64,000 nt of DNA from Vulcanisaeta sp. JCM 16161 (GTDB lineage Archaea > Thermoproteota > Thermoprotei > Thermoproteales > Thermocladiaceae). A program made the translations under genes and the position numbers. Shown here piece after piece: positions 51,861 through 62,655 of this stretch; the stretch's first letter is position 1; the number at the start of each line of letters is the position of its first letter. The notes under the pieces are model-generated. The model had not been told where the DNA came from. It saw only the letters and a list, made by a program, of their open reading frames with translations, and ran no database searches. The stretch covers positions 62,001 through 126,000 of the forward strand of contig NZ_BBDO01000007.1 of assembly GCF_001316285.1 (NCBI RefSeq), in the 5' to 3' direction.

Positions 51861-52727
51861 GTGCTTCGAGGAAGCATCATAACCGTATTATCAACGAACG
51901 AACAAGAAGCCATTAAACTAGCATCAATGCTAGGCAAGAGGGATAGGGGCGAGGAGAGGGTTTATTACAGGAAGATTGGTGAGCTTGTTCGTAGCGTCTT
52001 AATACCAAGCCCAAGCAGTATCCTTGACGAGGCCATAGCTCTGTCAATATCGAGCTCCTTCTACTTCAGAGTTAATAATGAGGTTACTTGGCTCGATGGC
52101 GAGAAGGCGTTACTGCTTGAAGCCTCTGGAATACCTGGCGTTGTTCTTGCAGATGACGCTAACCTATTCATGAGGTACTTCGGCGAGTTAAGTATCTCTA
52201 AATTCGTCTCTGAATTTAGGGAGCTTGACCCTGAAGTACCTGACAGGGGTATCGTCTACGTTGATAGGGCATTTAATGTCAGGGGTGTTGGTGTCGTAGT
52301 ACTCGGCTATGCGTTGACCCAGGTGTCCGTTCATGATGAGTTCATTGCCTACCCAATGAATTTGGAGGTTGAGGTTAGGAGCATACAGGTTCTTGACGAG
52401 GATCAAGACTCCGTGCTGCCAGGAACTCGCGTTGGTTTAGCGCTTAGGAATGTTAGGCTTGAGGATATTGAGGGGGTGCAGGCGTTGGTTAGGCCTGGTA
52501 CGAAATTCATAAACTCCATCAATGATTTCAGCAGGTTTAAGTGGAGCGATGATGCTAGGGAGGTTCACGTGGTGTTTAACGGCATTAAGGTCATGGGTAA
52601 GGTCGAGGGCAACAACATCACCCTAGCCAGGGAGTTGCCCATGGCTAGTGGTAGAGCATTGGTAATAAATGTTAATGCCAGGCCCAGGAGACCAAGGATA
52701 ATGGGTTACGCCATAATCAACGCCTAA
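51861..52727 (+). CDS. EF1A/SelB-like protein lacking a GTPase domain
   Basis: 288 residues, intact. The C-terminal 170 residues are elongation-factor domains 2 and 3: VVLGYALTQVSVHDEFIAYP, VRSIQVLDEDQDSVLPGTRVGLALRNVRLEDI. The N-terminal 115 residues have no Walker A, DxxG or NKxD, so GTP binding is not expected in the usual way. Similar 'EF-Tu domain 2' proteins occur in several archaea; their role is not established and may be in translation or tRNA handling. It overlaps the convergent CoA transferase gene by about 11 bases. Confidence 0.7.
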   Translation: MLRGSIITVLSTNEQEAIKLASMLGKRDRGEERVYYRKIGELVRSVLIPSPSSILDEAIALSISSSFYFRVNNEVTWLDGEKALLLEASGIPGVVLADDANLFMRYFGELSISKFVSEFRELDPEVPDRGIVYVDRAFNVRGVGVVVLGYALTQVSVHDEFIAYPMNLEVEVRSIQVLDEDQDSVLPGTRVGLALRNVRLEDIEGVQALVRPGTKFINSINDFSRFKWSDDAREVHVVFNGIKVMGKVEGNNITLARELPMASGRALVINVNARPRRPRIMGYAIINA

Positions 52728-54189
52728 CAGCCTTCTCAACAACCTCTAATAGGCCCATGCGCCCATCCCTAAACACTAATTCATCCATTGGCTGTAGGTT
52801 CTTTGAGATTATGGCTTAAACTCCATCTTAGCCAGTATGTCCCTCTCAATATCAACACCTGGTGCGTACTCCTCAAGGACCAAGCCCTCACCCGTTAACC
52901 TGAAAACCGCCCTCTCGGTTATGTAAAGGACTTCCTTACCCATCTTAAGGCCGAGCCCGGCATTAAAGCCCACCTTATATGGTCTCCTCACAAACTTTAT
53001 TATTGGCCCATCCCTAACTATGGCAAGCCTACCATTAATCACGGCAATATCCCTCTTACCCGCCGTGAAATGCCGCCCTCATACATTATGAATTGATCCG
53101 GCATTGGCAGTATCGCCTTGGGCGATACTGCAACTCCAAAATCATCATCGCTAAGTGCGATTCCACCCCAGGGCCCGACTCAACGGTTGTGACCACGTAA
53201 TCCACAATACCCTCACTCCTTATTATCCTCGCGGCCAGGCGGGTATCCCAATGCCGAGGTTAACGGCTATTGGCCTACCCAACCTCTCCACAAGTCTCAC
53301 AAACTCAAGCACAACCCTCCTGGCTATTACATACTCGAAGTCAGGTTTGTCATTATTGGGTAAACACGCATTACTAATTACAACGCGGCCGCAAATACTT
53401 GGATCATACTTAACACTGGCCGATTGGGTGTGGTACTCAGGTGGTGAGATCACTACGTAGTCGATTAATGGTCTTGGGACATGGACATCCCTGGGATTAA
53501 CAAACCTACTAACATAGAGCAACTGGGCAATCACAGTGCCAGGGTTTGGCCGGCCTTAACGGCCTGGGTTATCGCCAAGACAGACCCATAAATCGCCTCA
53601 TCACTCATCGTTAAATTACCAAACTCATCAGCGGTGCTACCCCTAATCAACCAACCCTAGGCTTTGGGCAGTCGTAGATAGGTACTCATCACCATTAACA
53701 CTAACTAATTCAACCCTGCACGTCCTCCTCTCCCTGGCCAAGTCATTTAAGTAAATACCGTCCTGCCTAGGGTCAAGGAATGTCCCAAGGCCAACCTTGG
53801 TTATTGTAGGTGTTCCAGAGGCCACACTCCTAAACCACCTAGTCGCAACACCAATGGGGAATGAGTAGGCCTCAACCCTATTCTCAATAACCAATCTTTG
53901 AAGTGATGGGGCCACGCCGAAGAACGTAATCATGAAACCCCTGATGAAACCAAAATCACCATCAATAAGCATACGCTCAGCAACTAAGTCAAGCCCACGC
54001 CCCCTAGACGCAGGCAATGAATCAGTAACTATTAACAAATCACGTGGATGCCCTGTCTCCCTATACTTCTCATAAAGCTTAATGAGTATGTACTCAGGGG
54101 GTTGTTGCCATGTTAAAGCCCGAAACCGCAATAACATCACCATCCCTAATAACATCCAATGCCCTACTAATATCCACGACCTTGTCCAT
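52717..54189 (-). CDS. acyl-CoA:acetate CoA-transferase-like, alpha and beta fused (frameshifted)
   Basis: About 495 residues from the ATG at 54189, with breaks near 54100, 53650, 53540, 53200, 53070 and 52810. The N-terminus MDKVVDISRALDVIRDGDVIAVSGF, read in short pieces, is the CoA-transferase opening, and ITKVGLGTFLDPRQDG is the alpha-type motif. The beta half holds IAVNLGIGIPA and, further on, RAVFRLTGEGLVLEEYAPGVD and a terminal MDELVFRDGRMGL. This is the YdiF/propionate CoA-transferase layout. Several breaks cluster here, but length and order are preserved. It converges on the EF1A-like gene. Confidence 0.7.
53107..53131. repeat. perfect 11-bp inverted repeat
   Basis: GCAGTATCGCC, then TTG, then GGCGATACTGC: an 11-bp perfect stem with a 3-base loop. 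It lies inside the coding sequence of the CoA transferase (VAVSPKAILP region). Confidence 0.6.
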
Positions 54190-54350
54190 GATCAGATGAA
54201 ATTAAATTCTCGAAATTTATACCTTTATAAAAATGCATTTTTGCCTAATCCCTTGACAAACTATACTTGAATAAGTATGCGTGAAAATAAATAAATAAAT
54301 GAGCACAACCACGAAACACAATCAACAAAAATGAAGATCGAAACAAAAAA

Positions 54351-54360
54351 GGTTAAAAAA
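54351..54360 (+). promoter_or_regulatory. box A promoter of tRNA-Leu
   Basis: GGTTAAAAAA lies 24-33 bases before the tRNA start at 54384, the expected archaeal TATA position. Confidence 0.6.
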
Positions 54361-54383
54361 GACCGTGAATACTAACTAACCCT

Positions 54384-54471
54384 GCGGGGGTGCCCGAGCC
54401 TGGTCAAAGGGGGCGGACTCAAGATCCGCTGGCGAAGGCCTGCGTGGGTTCGAATCCCACCCCCCGCACCA
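54384..54471 (+). tRNA. tRNA-Leu (CAA)
   Basis: Class II tRNA of 88 bases including encoded CCA. Acceptor GCGGGGG pairs with CCCCCGC. Anticodon arm GCGGA-CTCAAGA-TCCGC gives anticodon CAA. A long variable arm (TGGCGAAGGCCTGC region) is typical of tRNA-Leu, and the T-arm is GTGGG-TTCGAAT-CCCAC. All stems pair and no intron is present. Confidence 0.95.
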
Positions 54472-54492
54472 GGAATTGATTTATCACGAGAT

Positions 54493-54767
54493 CTAGATTA
54501 TTAAGTCATATTTTGCACAGTTGGTTTCATGTAATAGGCCTGCGTTGGTTAGTATTTCTGGGTGCTTTTTCCAATAGTATATTGCCATTAATACGCCTAT
54601 TATTAACAATGTAAAGCTGAATAATACTGCTACGTTATATGGATATGGTGGTAGTGGGTATACACTATAGAAGAATACTACGGCGCCCAAGATCGAGGCG
54701 ATTATGGGTACCAAACCATGCTTAAGCCAAGAGAACTGGCGCTGGGGGTGTTATTTGTGTTGGCGGT
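54493..54767 (-). pseudogene. amino-acid permease (APC-like), C-terminal fragment
   Basis: Open from about 54767 downward without a start codon: HPQRQFSWLKHGLVPII, then two hydrophobic helices (ILGAVVFFYSVYPLPPY and VAVLFSFTLLIIGVLMAIYYW) and a polar tail. The 'KHGLVPIIA' region and final two helices resemble APC-family amino-acid transporters. The first ten helices are absent; sequence upstream (54770-54900) is not related. It is a 3' remnant directly after tRNA-Leu, a common site for integration-related deletions. Confidence 0.55.
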
Positions 54768-54908
54768 GGTTCAATGATTGACCTTATTAAGTACGTTGGC
54801 ATAAACCTAGGTCTTAGGGCATGTCTATCCGAGGTGGGCTGAAAAATTGCTTAGGTATATTGGTGTTGTTTAGTCGTGATTAGCCATAATGCATGTTAAT
54901 AAATAATG

Positions 54909-54916
54909 CTTAAAAG
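54909..54916 (+). promoter_or_regulatory. box A promoter of the aminopropyltransferase gene
   Basis: CTTAAAAG lies 22-29 bases before an ATG at 54938, the expected spacing for a leaderless transcript. Confidence 0.5.
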
Positions 54917-54937
54917 TCGAGCGCAGTCACTCACGTG

Positions 54938-55866
54938 ATGAGCCTTGAAAAAAATGAGTAAGGAGGGTACGTGGTTTATTGAGTTTAATACTCCATTTAG
55001 TTACCATGTTAGGGGTATTAGGAGGGTTTTGTATAGTGGTGTTACTAAGTATCAGAGGATTGCCATTGTTGAGTTTGAGGACTTGGGTAAGGCATTGGTG
55101 CTCGATGGTAAGATACAAAGTTCGCTATATGATGAATTCGTTTATCACGAGTCACTCGTTCACCCAGCAATGATTACTCACCCACATCCGAGGAAGGTAC
55201 TCATTCTTGGCGGCGGTGAGGGTGCCACAGCTAGGGAGGTGCTTAAGCATAGGGGTGTTGAGGAGGTAATTATGGTCGATATTGATGATGAGGTAATTAG
55301 GCTTGTTAAGGAGTATTTACCAGAGATGAGTCAGGGCGCGTTTGATAATCCAAAACTTAAGCTCATACTTCAGGATGGTAGGAAATTCCTCGAGGAGTCA
55401 AGGGATAGGTATGACGTGATAGTACTGGACCTGACAGACCCGCTCGAGGGTGGTCCGTCATACCTACTATACACGATTGAGTTTTACAGCATTGTTAAGG
55501 ATAGCTGAGTGATGATGGTATAATGGTGACACAGGCGACATCAACATCATACTCACTCAGGACATTCGCCACGATCTACAGGACCGTTGCCTCGGTATTC
55601 CCAATAACCAGGGCTTACCAGGTATACATGCATTCCTACGATAGTACGTGGGGCTTCGTAATTGGGTCTAAGAGATACGACCCAGCGGCATTAACGCCGG
55701 ATGAGGTTAATAATAGGATTAGGGAGAGAATAGGTGGGGAGCTTAAGTTCTATGAGGGTGACATTCATAGGGCATTGTTCATACTGCCAAAGCACATAAG
55801 GCTGTGTTGAGTGATGAGTCAATAAAGCCGGCAACCGATAAAAACCCAACATTCCTACCAGCGTGA
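54938..55866 (+). CDS. speE: spermidine synthase-like aminopropyltransferase
   Basis: About 308 residues with breaks in the poly-A near 54949, near 55505 and near 55812. It transfers aminopropyl groups from decarboxylated SAM to a polyamine acceptor; archaeal members often use agmatine or cadaverine-type substrates. Motifs: VLILGGGEGATAREV (SAM-like binding), VIMVDIDDEVI, LILQDGRKFL and VIVLDLTDP, followed by GIMVTQATS and a tail ending NPTFLPA. The ATG at 54938 fits the TATA box; if the poly-A break is real, the ATG at 54954 would be used. Long polyamines stabilise nucleic acids in hyperthermophiles. Confidence 0.88.
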
Positions 55867-55978
55867 TTATTAATCCATTGTTAGTTAATTATTTAAGTTA
55901 ATGCGTAATTACTTGATAAATTTCTAAAAATATTCTAATAAAATTTATTAATATATTTCATAACTATTGATAATAAAT

Positions 55979-57308
55979 ATGAGTGGTGAGGACGTTAGTA
56001 GGGTTGTTCGTGAGCATTTATTTGGTACCTGGCGTAGGCAGAGGGGTTGGGAGCCATTGAATGTTGTTAGGGCTGATGGTGTTTACTTCTATGATTCCCA
56101 GGGCAGGAAGTACCTGGACTTCTCCTCGCAACTAGTCAATGTCAATCTTGGTTATGGTAATGAGAGCGTGATCAATGCAATCAAGAGGCAGTTAGAGACT
56201 CTGCAGTACATATCGCCGGCCTTCGCGACTGAGGCGAGGGCTAGGGCCGCCAGGGCATTGCTCGAGATAATGCCCGAGGGCCTTACCAAGTTCTTCTTCT
56301 CCACGTCAGGCACGGAGGCTAATGAGGCTGCGGTTAAGATCGCAAGGCTTTACAAGAAGCCTGCTTACAAAATAATTGTTAGGTATAGGTCGTACCACGG
56401 TTCAACACTTGCCTCAATATCAATGACGGGTGACTATAGGCGTTGGTTTGTGGAGCCACACACAATGCATGGCGTTGTTAGGGTACCTGAACCGTACTGC
56501 TATAGGTGCCCACTCGGTCTTAAATACCCCGAGTGTGGCTTGGCATGTGTTAATTACGTGGATTACGTAATCAAGAATGAGAAGAATGTTGCCGCAATAC
56601 TTGTTGAACCAATAACCGGTACTAACGGCGTTGTTGTTCCACCTAAGGAGTACCTGCCAACGCTTAAGAAGGTCGCTGAGGAGAATGACGTATTATTCAT
56701 TGCGGATGAGGTAATGACTGGTTGGGGCCGTGTCGGTGATTGGTGGGCCGTGAACCTATGGGGCGTTAAGCCTGACGTGCTTACAACGGCTAAGGGTGCG
56801 TCGGCCTCGTACGTACCCATTGGAATAACGGCTGTGAGTAAGAAAATAGCTGATTACTTCGAGGATGAGTTCTTCGCACATGGACATACCTTCGAGGCGC
56901 ACCCAGTCTCCCTGGCCGCAATACCCGCGGTCATTGAGGAGTACAGGAGGCTTGACTTGCTTAGTCATGTTAGGGCCATGGGCGAGTACCTTGCGAAGAG
57001 GCTTGAGGAGTTGAAGGAGAGACACAGGAGCATAGGCGACGTTAGGGTGTTGGCCTATTCTGGGCAATTGAATTTATTAAGGACAGCAGGAAGACCCCCT
57101 TTGGTACATACGACGATAAGTATAGGGGCGTGGCTACGCCAGTTGATAGGGTTGCTGCTGAGCTGCTTAGCATGGGTGTTTACGTGTTTAATGGTCCATC
57201 CTGGTTCATAATAGCGCCACCCTGATAATAACGAGGGAGCAGATTGATGAGGGTATTGAGAAGATAGATCAGGTAGTTAGGAAGCTCGATGAGCAATATC
57301 AGGGTTAG
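55979..57308 (+). CDS. class III PLP aminotransferase
   Basis: About 444 residues from the ATG at 55979, with breaks near 57050 and 57225. Motifs: FSTSGTEANEAAVKIAR, SYHGSTLASISMTG, ADEVMTGWGRVG and DVLTTAKGAS, whose Lys forms the PLP Schiff base. FAHGHTFEAHPVSLAA follows. A Cys-rich insertion (YCYRCPLGLKYPECGLAC, four cysteines) is characteristic of a taurine/omega-amino-acid-type subgroup. Adjacent to speE, it could act in polyamine or omega-amino acid metabolism. The upstream region 55867-55978 is very AT-rich and contains the promoter. Confidence 0.82.
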
Positions 57309-57316
57309 TGATTACG

Positions 57317-58159
57317 TTAATTCAATTTCCTACTAACAACCAGGAATGTGGTGGCCACATACTTAAATGGTATGTGCTTACCCAGAATATTATCAAGCGA
57401 GTAAAGCAGTGATGCCACTTTCGTGATTTTACCACCGCTCCACTGGTGTATCCTGGATGGGATTACATTGGATAGTACATGAATACCCTTCAGACTCACC
57501 ACCTCAAACCCGTAATTACTCAATATACTTAGTATTTCCTTAACAGTGAAGAACCTAAGCGGTATTGCCTCACTGCCATGGCCATACCAATAACCAACAT
57601 GGCCCTTACCACTAATTAAGCCCTTGAGGAAGCCCCTTATTGACACACCACCGAGCAACGCCTCATAAGCCATGTCGGGACAAACCAGGTTATCAACATC
57701 AAACAGTAAATAACCGCCACTACCTAGAACCCTTGAGACCTCCCTAAAGGCCTCCTCAGACCTCACAATATGATTGAACACACTACCGTAGGCAATGACA
57801 GCGTCAAAATAACCATCCCTAAACGGTAGCTTGACAGCATCACCCTGCACAGGATCGCTACACCTACTCGACCTGACACACTTAATGAGGGATGCACGGG
57901 ATATGTCGAGGCTAATTACGTGGTATCCACGTCTCCTAAGCAGCATCGTCCAAATACCAGTACCGCTTCCAAGGTCGAGAACCTTACTATGTATTTTAAC
58001 CCCATCGAAGTAATTCCTGAAGATTTCATACAACTCATTATATACATGCCTATAGTACTGGGAGAGTCTAAGGAAGACCCTTTCATAGACAGGGGCTAAT
58101 TCGTCATAGACTGTGCTTACAATTGATTCGTAACTAGATGATTGATCGTCACCCTCCAC
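57317..58159 (-). CDS. class I SAM-dependent methyltransferase
   Basis: 280 residues, intact. Motif I VLDLGSGTGIW, then VISLDISRASL, DAVKLPFRDGYFDAVIAYGSV (motifs II/III) and LGSGGYLLFDVDN. This is the Methyltransf_11/25 pattern. The C-terminal part (HIPFKYVATTFLVVSRKLN) completes the seven-strand sheet. It converges on the aminotransferase gene, with 8 bases between stops. Substrate unknown. Confidence 0.82.
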   Translation of the reverse strand: MEGDDQSSSYESIVSTVYDELAPVYERVFLRLSQYYRHVYNELYEIFRNYFDGVKIHSKVLDLGSGTGIWTMLLRRRGYHVISLDISRASLIKCVRSSRCSDPVQGDAVKLPFRDGYFDAVIAYGSVFNHIVRSEEAFREVSRVLGSGGYLLFDVDNLVCPDMAYEALLGGVSIRGFLKGLISGKGHVGYWYGHGSEAIPLRFFTVKEILSILSNYGFEVVSLKGIHVLSNVIPSRIHQWSGGKITKVASLLYSLDNILGKHIPFKYVATTFLVVSRKLN

Positions 58160-58339
58160 CTTAACCTCCCAATTAATGATTAAGTGTCTCTGGTTTAATA
58201 AAGTCTTCTACCGCATAAATATAATATATATCTCACATTTTTCATGGTTGTTTTGTAAAATATGTGTTAAAGAAGCTACATCATATGATGTTCCGTAGAA
58301 ATAAAAAATTTTATAAATCAACGACCTAGTAGGACTGCG

Positions 58340-59097
58340 ATGTCGCAAGACGCTGTTGAGGAGAGGATTAGGAGGGGATTATCACTTATTAACGCCTGCG
58401 ACAACAATGGGGTAACATGTAGGTTACTTGGTGGAGTTGCGGTAGTTACCTAGTACGTGATGTATACGCGGAAGCACCCATACTACTGCATGAGCCTAAG
58501 GATATTGATATAGCGGCGCATAGGAGGGATTCGGGTAGGCTTACGAGGATTTTTGAGGGGGTTGGTCTAAAGGCCGATGCTAGGTTTAATGCACTCCATG
58601 GTGCCGAGAGACTCAGGTTCTTTGACACGCTGATGAACGTGAGAGTTGATGTTTTCCTGGACATCTTTAGGGAGAGCCACGTAATAGAGCTTAAGGATAG
58701 GCTTGAGAGGTTCAGCCCAACACTACCACCGAGCGACCTACTAATGACCAAGTTCCAGATATGGGAGATTAATGAGAAGGACCTCAAGGACATAATAGCA
58801 ATGCTATACAAGTTTGAGCTAGGCGATAGGGATGACATGAATACCATAGATCTCGGTAGAATAATAGAATTAACATCAGACAACTGGGGATTATACAAGA
58901 CAACCACTGTTAACCTGGACAGGACAATAAATTACATGAATAATGCAGACCTGCCAAGTAAGGTCAAGGACAGGGTAATGAGCAATATAGATAGGTTAAG
59001 GCAATCAATAGAGAAGGCTCCAAAATCCATGAAGTGGAAGATGAGGGCTGCAATCGGTGAGAGGGTTAGGTGGTACGAGACACCTGAGGAGGCTTAA
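58340..59097 (+). CDS. nucleotidyltransferase-fold protein (AbiEii-like), frameshifted
   Basis: About 253 residues, one break near 58448. The first part has RLLGGVAVVT; the continuing frame reads PKDIDIAAHRRDSGRLTRIF, with the DxD metal pair after a GG(V)-type loop, and VRVDVFLDIF supplies the third acidic position. This is the arrangement of polymerase-beta-type nucleotidyltransferases such as AbiEii-type toxins and MNT proteins. The C-terminal half is helical. No antitoxin partner gene is visible next to it. It may be a stand-alone housekeeping or solitary toxin-like enzyme. Confidence 0.65.
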
Positions 59098-59192
59098 AAT
59101 TGCACTTTCTATTAAATTAAATGGAAAGAAGGATTTTCATTCGAAATAGAAAGATAAGGCATATAAAATCGTGTTAGTGTATTAGGAATTAC

Positions 59193-59771
59193 ATGGATTT
59201 TGATACAGCAAAGACACTAGCCGGCATAGGAGCTATACTGGCGGGCTTTGGCATGTTTACACATGGTATATTGACCATAGTAGGTATTGTACTATTCCTC
59301 ATAGGCATGATAAATCTAGCCGAGTACTTCAACGACGATGAACTCAAGTCAAATATTATTCATTGGTTCATATTCGCTCTAATAGCAGCTATCGTAATTG
59401 TGATTGGGGCATTCATATTCGTACTAAATGCGGGATTATTACTTAGTCACCTCTTAACACTAGCACAGCCAAACATCCCATACCCACAGTCATTACTGCC
59501 AACATTACTACCCATAATAGCAACGGCAGCAATAATCATGGCATTAGCAGGAGTGTTCTACGTAGTATCAGCAGTATACCTACGCAAGGCAATGAAGAAT
59601 ATATACACGCACACAGGCGAGAACCTCCTAAATACTGGCGGACTGCTCTACCTAATAGGCGCAGTATTAACATTCATAGTGATAGGCCTAGCAATAATCC
59701 TAGTGGCATGGATCATAATAGGCATTGCAATACTCACAGCAAAACCAATGGGCAAGACGCAAAATATTTAA
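59193..59771 (+). CDS. DUF996-family integral membrane protein
   Basis: 192 residues, intact. At least five hydrophobic segments: LAGIGAILAGFGMFTHGIL, then IVLFLIGMINLA, HWFIFALIAAIVIVIGAFIF, a third block around LLPIIATAAIIMALAGVFYVV, and a final FIVIGLAIILVAWIIIGIAI. Composition and length match DUF996 membrane proteins of Thermoproteales. Function unknown. Confidence 0.65.
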   Translation: MDFDTAKTLAGIGAILAGFGMFTHGILTIVGIVLFLIGMINLAEYFNDDELKSNIIHWFIFALIAAIVIVIGAFIFVLNAGLLLSHLLTLAQPNIPYPQSLLPTLLPIIATAAIIMALAGVFYVVSAVYLRKAMKNIYTHTGENLLNTGGLLYLIGAVLTFIVIGLAIILVAWIIIGIAILTAKPMGKTQNI

Positions 59772-59797
59772 TAGGAGCTTAAATAAGTAAACATTTA

Positions 59798-61291
59798 ATG
59801 GCACACCAAGGAATTAACATTATGACTATTCTAAATAATAATAGGTTATTACTTATTGTTGCCATAGCACTAATAATTCTTGATGCCTACATAATATACG
59901 TCCATACTCTAGGGAGTCCATTACCATACACAAAGGTGTTGGGAGACCTAGGCCCGTATATTGTAGTTAGCATCCATAATAATGACCTACTACTATATAG
60001 CGGAATACAAAAAGCATCATATACCACCAAGCACATGTACATCAATAAATACATTGTTAGTATCAAGGATTATGACATATCGAGTAATAGACAATTATGG
60101 GTTACGAGCATAACGGCCAACACAATAACAATATTAATGCCACAATTCGACATCATCAATAACACATTATTTATGTTAAGTTATGGTGAGTATTTAACCC
60201 ACCCACTTATCGAAACGATTATAAATGTAACGGTAATAAATATACCGACTGGAGACGTAATAAACTCCACGGCAATAGCAAGCACTTACTATCCCTTCAC
60301 AACTGGCATAATTGATAATTCCATATACCTATTCACATTCCCACCCACGGGAAAAGATATAATGAACCTCACATACTACGGGCTCATGGATCGACCTCCC
60401 TACGTGATCATGCTCTGGAACCGCACATTCACCAACATCTGTGGGCCATACAACACATCAGCTCATAAATATATACGTTTTCAATAATTACCTGCTCATA
60501 ACCATACCATGCAATTCATCATTACGCATATACCTACTCAATAAAACAAGCGGTGAACTAATAATGAGCACGCTCATAGCAATCAATAAAAGCGTAGTCC
60601 ATGTCTTTGGACTTCTCAATAACACGATCGTTTACAAATGCGGATCGCAAATATGTGGTCTAAACATAATTAATCACAGTATCTGGACGGTACCAATAAA
60701 TGGTGATTTAATATCAGTAGGCATTTATGGAAATAAGGCCTTAGCCCTGGTGCTTTTGAATAATACGATATGGCTAGACACCATTAATCAGGATGGGTCG
60801 TTAATACTACGTAAAAGCATATGGAGAGACCTAAGTGCGCTTAATTCGTATTGCTACATAGATGTTTACCAATATTCGGCAGGTATACTTCAATTAACGA
60901 GAAACATGTTCTTAATAACGGTGGGTCCCTTCGCCTTCAGCTCCTACAATCTAAATTATTATTGTTTACCTGTGCTGTACATGATCGTGAATATCAATAA
61001 TAGTGAAGAGGTGATGAGATTAATTAGGTTTGATTGGTCGGGAGGTATATACGGTATCATCCATCATTGTACATAGACTATGTGAGTAATCATAGCGTCA
61101 TATATTCGTTATGTAGCGGTGGTCACTGCATTAGGTACTTAACAACGCCTAATGCATTAATCAATGATTGGTGGTATTACGTAATCTTTGACTCGCAATA
61201 CCCAATAATCATGATAACAATAACATGGATAGCACTTATAGCAATTGTAGTAATAAAACCATACCTAACGAAGAATAAACTCAGAAATTAA
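59798..61291 (+). CDS. large membrane-anchored extracellular protein (frameshifted)
   Basis: About 498 residues joined across breaks near 60470 and 61055. N-terminal helix LLLIVAIALIILDAYIIYV, a long beta-rich region with repeated strand patterns (for example ITANTITILMPQFDII), and a C-terminal helix PIIMITITWIALIAIVVI with a short charged end. The middle has many Asn-x-Ser/Thr sites, typical of secreted archaeal proteins. It may be a beta-propeller anchored at both ends. No family recognised. Confidence 0.6.
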
Positions 61292-61463
61292 TGATGTAAC
61301 GCACATCTGCGAACAAGGAATTACTTAATTATTAATCAGCGCGTTGATAATATCAATATTGCCTACTCAATACAACTTAGGTGGTATGTGATCTACGGAA
61401 CACCACCAACAACCCAAAATTTAGTTAGGGATAAAAGGGGCGGGTTATGAGTAGATTAGTAAT

Positions 61464-62200
61464 ATGAGGCTTTCATACACATTGCTGATTATAGTGCTGG
61501 TTCTCATATCTTCAGTAACTACATACTATGCGTACCAATACCTAACGAAGCCGATATATTGCATGTGCCCCGCGGTATTTCTCAATGAGGTCTATAATAC
61601 TTACGTTTATTACAACAACAAATTGATCTATCACGAGTGGTATTTCGAGGCTTGGCCGACACCCTGTTGCGATAATTTCCCAGGGTTAAAACCACCAATA
61701 ACCTTCATCGGCATAGTTAACGAAACAACATGCATAGAAATAACGGGAATAACCCACCACCTGGTATCGTCAATTACACATGCATGATAGCCCACAGCGG
61801 TAATGCCATGATCATAATACCAACGAGGATAGTAGCCCAGGAGGATAGGGCGTGCAGTATTGAGAGGCTACTGCAGAGATTCCTCACTTATAACGAAATG
61901 GGCCTAGGCACACTGTATGGAAATACGCAAACCCTAATAACGGGCATACCAATCATTAAGGAGTTCATAGGCAATAACAGGGTCTTCCTAATCAGCCAGG
62001 AATTCATAACAAACACGACAAAGGCTAGCCACTACCTAATTGTTTACGTTTCGGGAATCGAATTAAAGATAAGCGTTGAATCAATAGGCATAAGGACTGG
62101 TATGACGCAGGAGATAGGAACAATAACCGTGCAGTACTACTACTCAACAAACATTAATGAGACCAACACAATAATCATAATGCTAACGCCAAGGCAGTGA
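61464..62200 (+). CDS. secreted or lipid-anchored protein (frameshifted)
   Basis: About 246 residues, one break near 61745. The N-terminal hydrophobic segment LLIIVLVLISSVTTYYA is a signal peptide or membrane anchor. Cysteine pairs follow (YCMCP and PCCDNF), and later VNYTCMIAHSG. Several Asn-x-Thr sites occur in the C-terminal part (FITNTTKAS and STNINETNT). It lies downstream of the DUF996 and propeller-like genes in the same direction; function unknown. Confidence 0.6.
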
Positions 62201-62221
62201 ACTATACATCAATGTTATTAC

Positions 62222-62644
62222 TCACGGCATAATCATACAGCTAAGGGCAATCCTCAACAAATCCCTGTAAAGCGCCTTAGCCAGGATTTCACGAAGAACA
62301 TCAATAGAGACCTGTGAATAATTATGCACGAGGACGTTCCTAAAGCCTATCATCCTCCTAAAGACCCTTGAGTCATCATCACTTATAATACTGACTTGGC
62401 CTAAGTAAATGGGTACCTCGGAGTACGTTGATGGTGCCTTAAGGCCCTTCTCAACCATTATGTGCGAGCCCATGTCGATTAACGCCTTTATTGCGATCTG
62501 AAGCATGTGTAATGTGGCGTTCAGTAGCACATAATCATTAATTAACTCATTAACGCCATACCTGGAGACCAGGGCATCGACCTCATCAACATTCCTCTTA
62601 ATAATAGCCAATAAATCACTTAAACGACCCACGCAACTCACCAA
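62222..62644 (-). CDS. HEPN domain protein (DUF86-like)
   Basis: About 140 residues from TTG at 62644, preceded by AGGAGGAGG. It carries the HEPN RxxxxHxY motif as RNVLVHNY, in GFRNVLVHNYSQV, the catalytic motif of the HEPN RNase/DUF86 group. Helices upstream (LLNATLHMLQIAIKALIDMG) are typical. An open frame continues further upstream to 62779, but that part belongs to the MNT partner. With the neighbouring MNT gene it forms the MNT/HEPN toxin-antitoxin arrangement, in which the nucleotidyltransferase modifies the HEPN toxin. Confidence 0.8.
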   Translation of the reverse strand: MVSCVGRLSDLLAIIKRNVDEVDALVSRYGVNELINDYVLLNATLHMLQIAIKALIDMGSHIMVEKGLKAPSTYSEVPIYLGQVSIISDDDSRVFRRMIGFRNVLVHNYSQVSIDVLREILAKALYRDLLRIALSCMIMP

Positions 62645-62655
62645 CCTCCTCCTAA

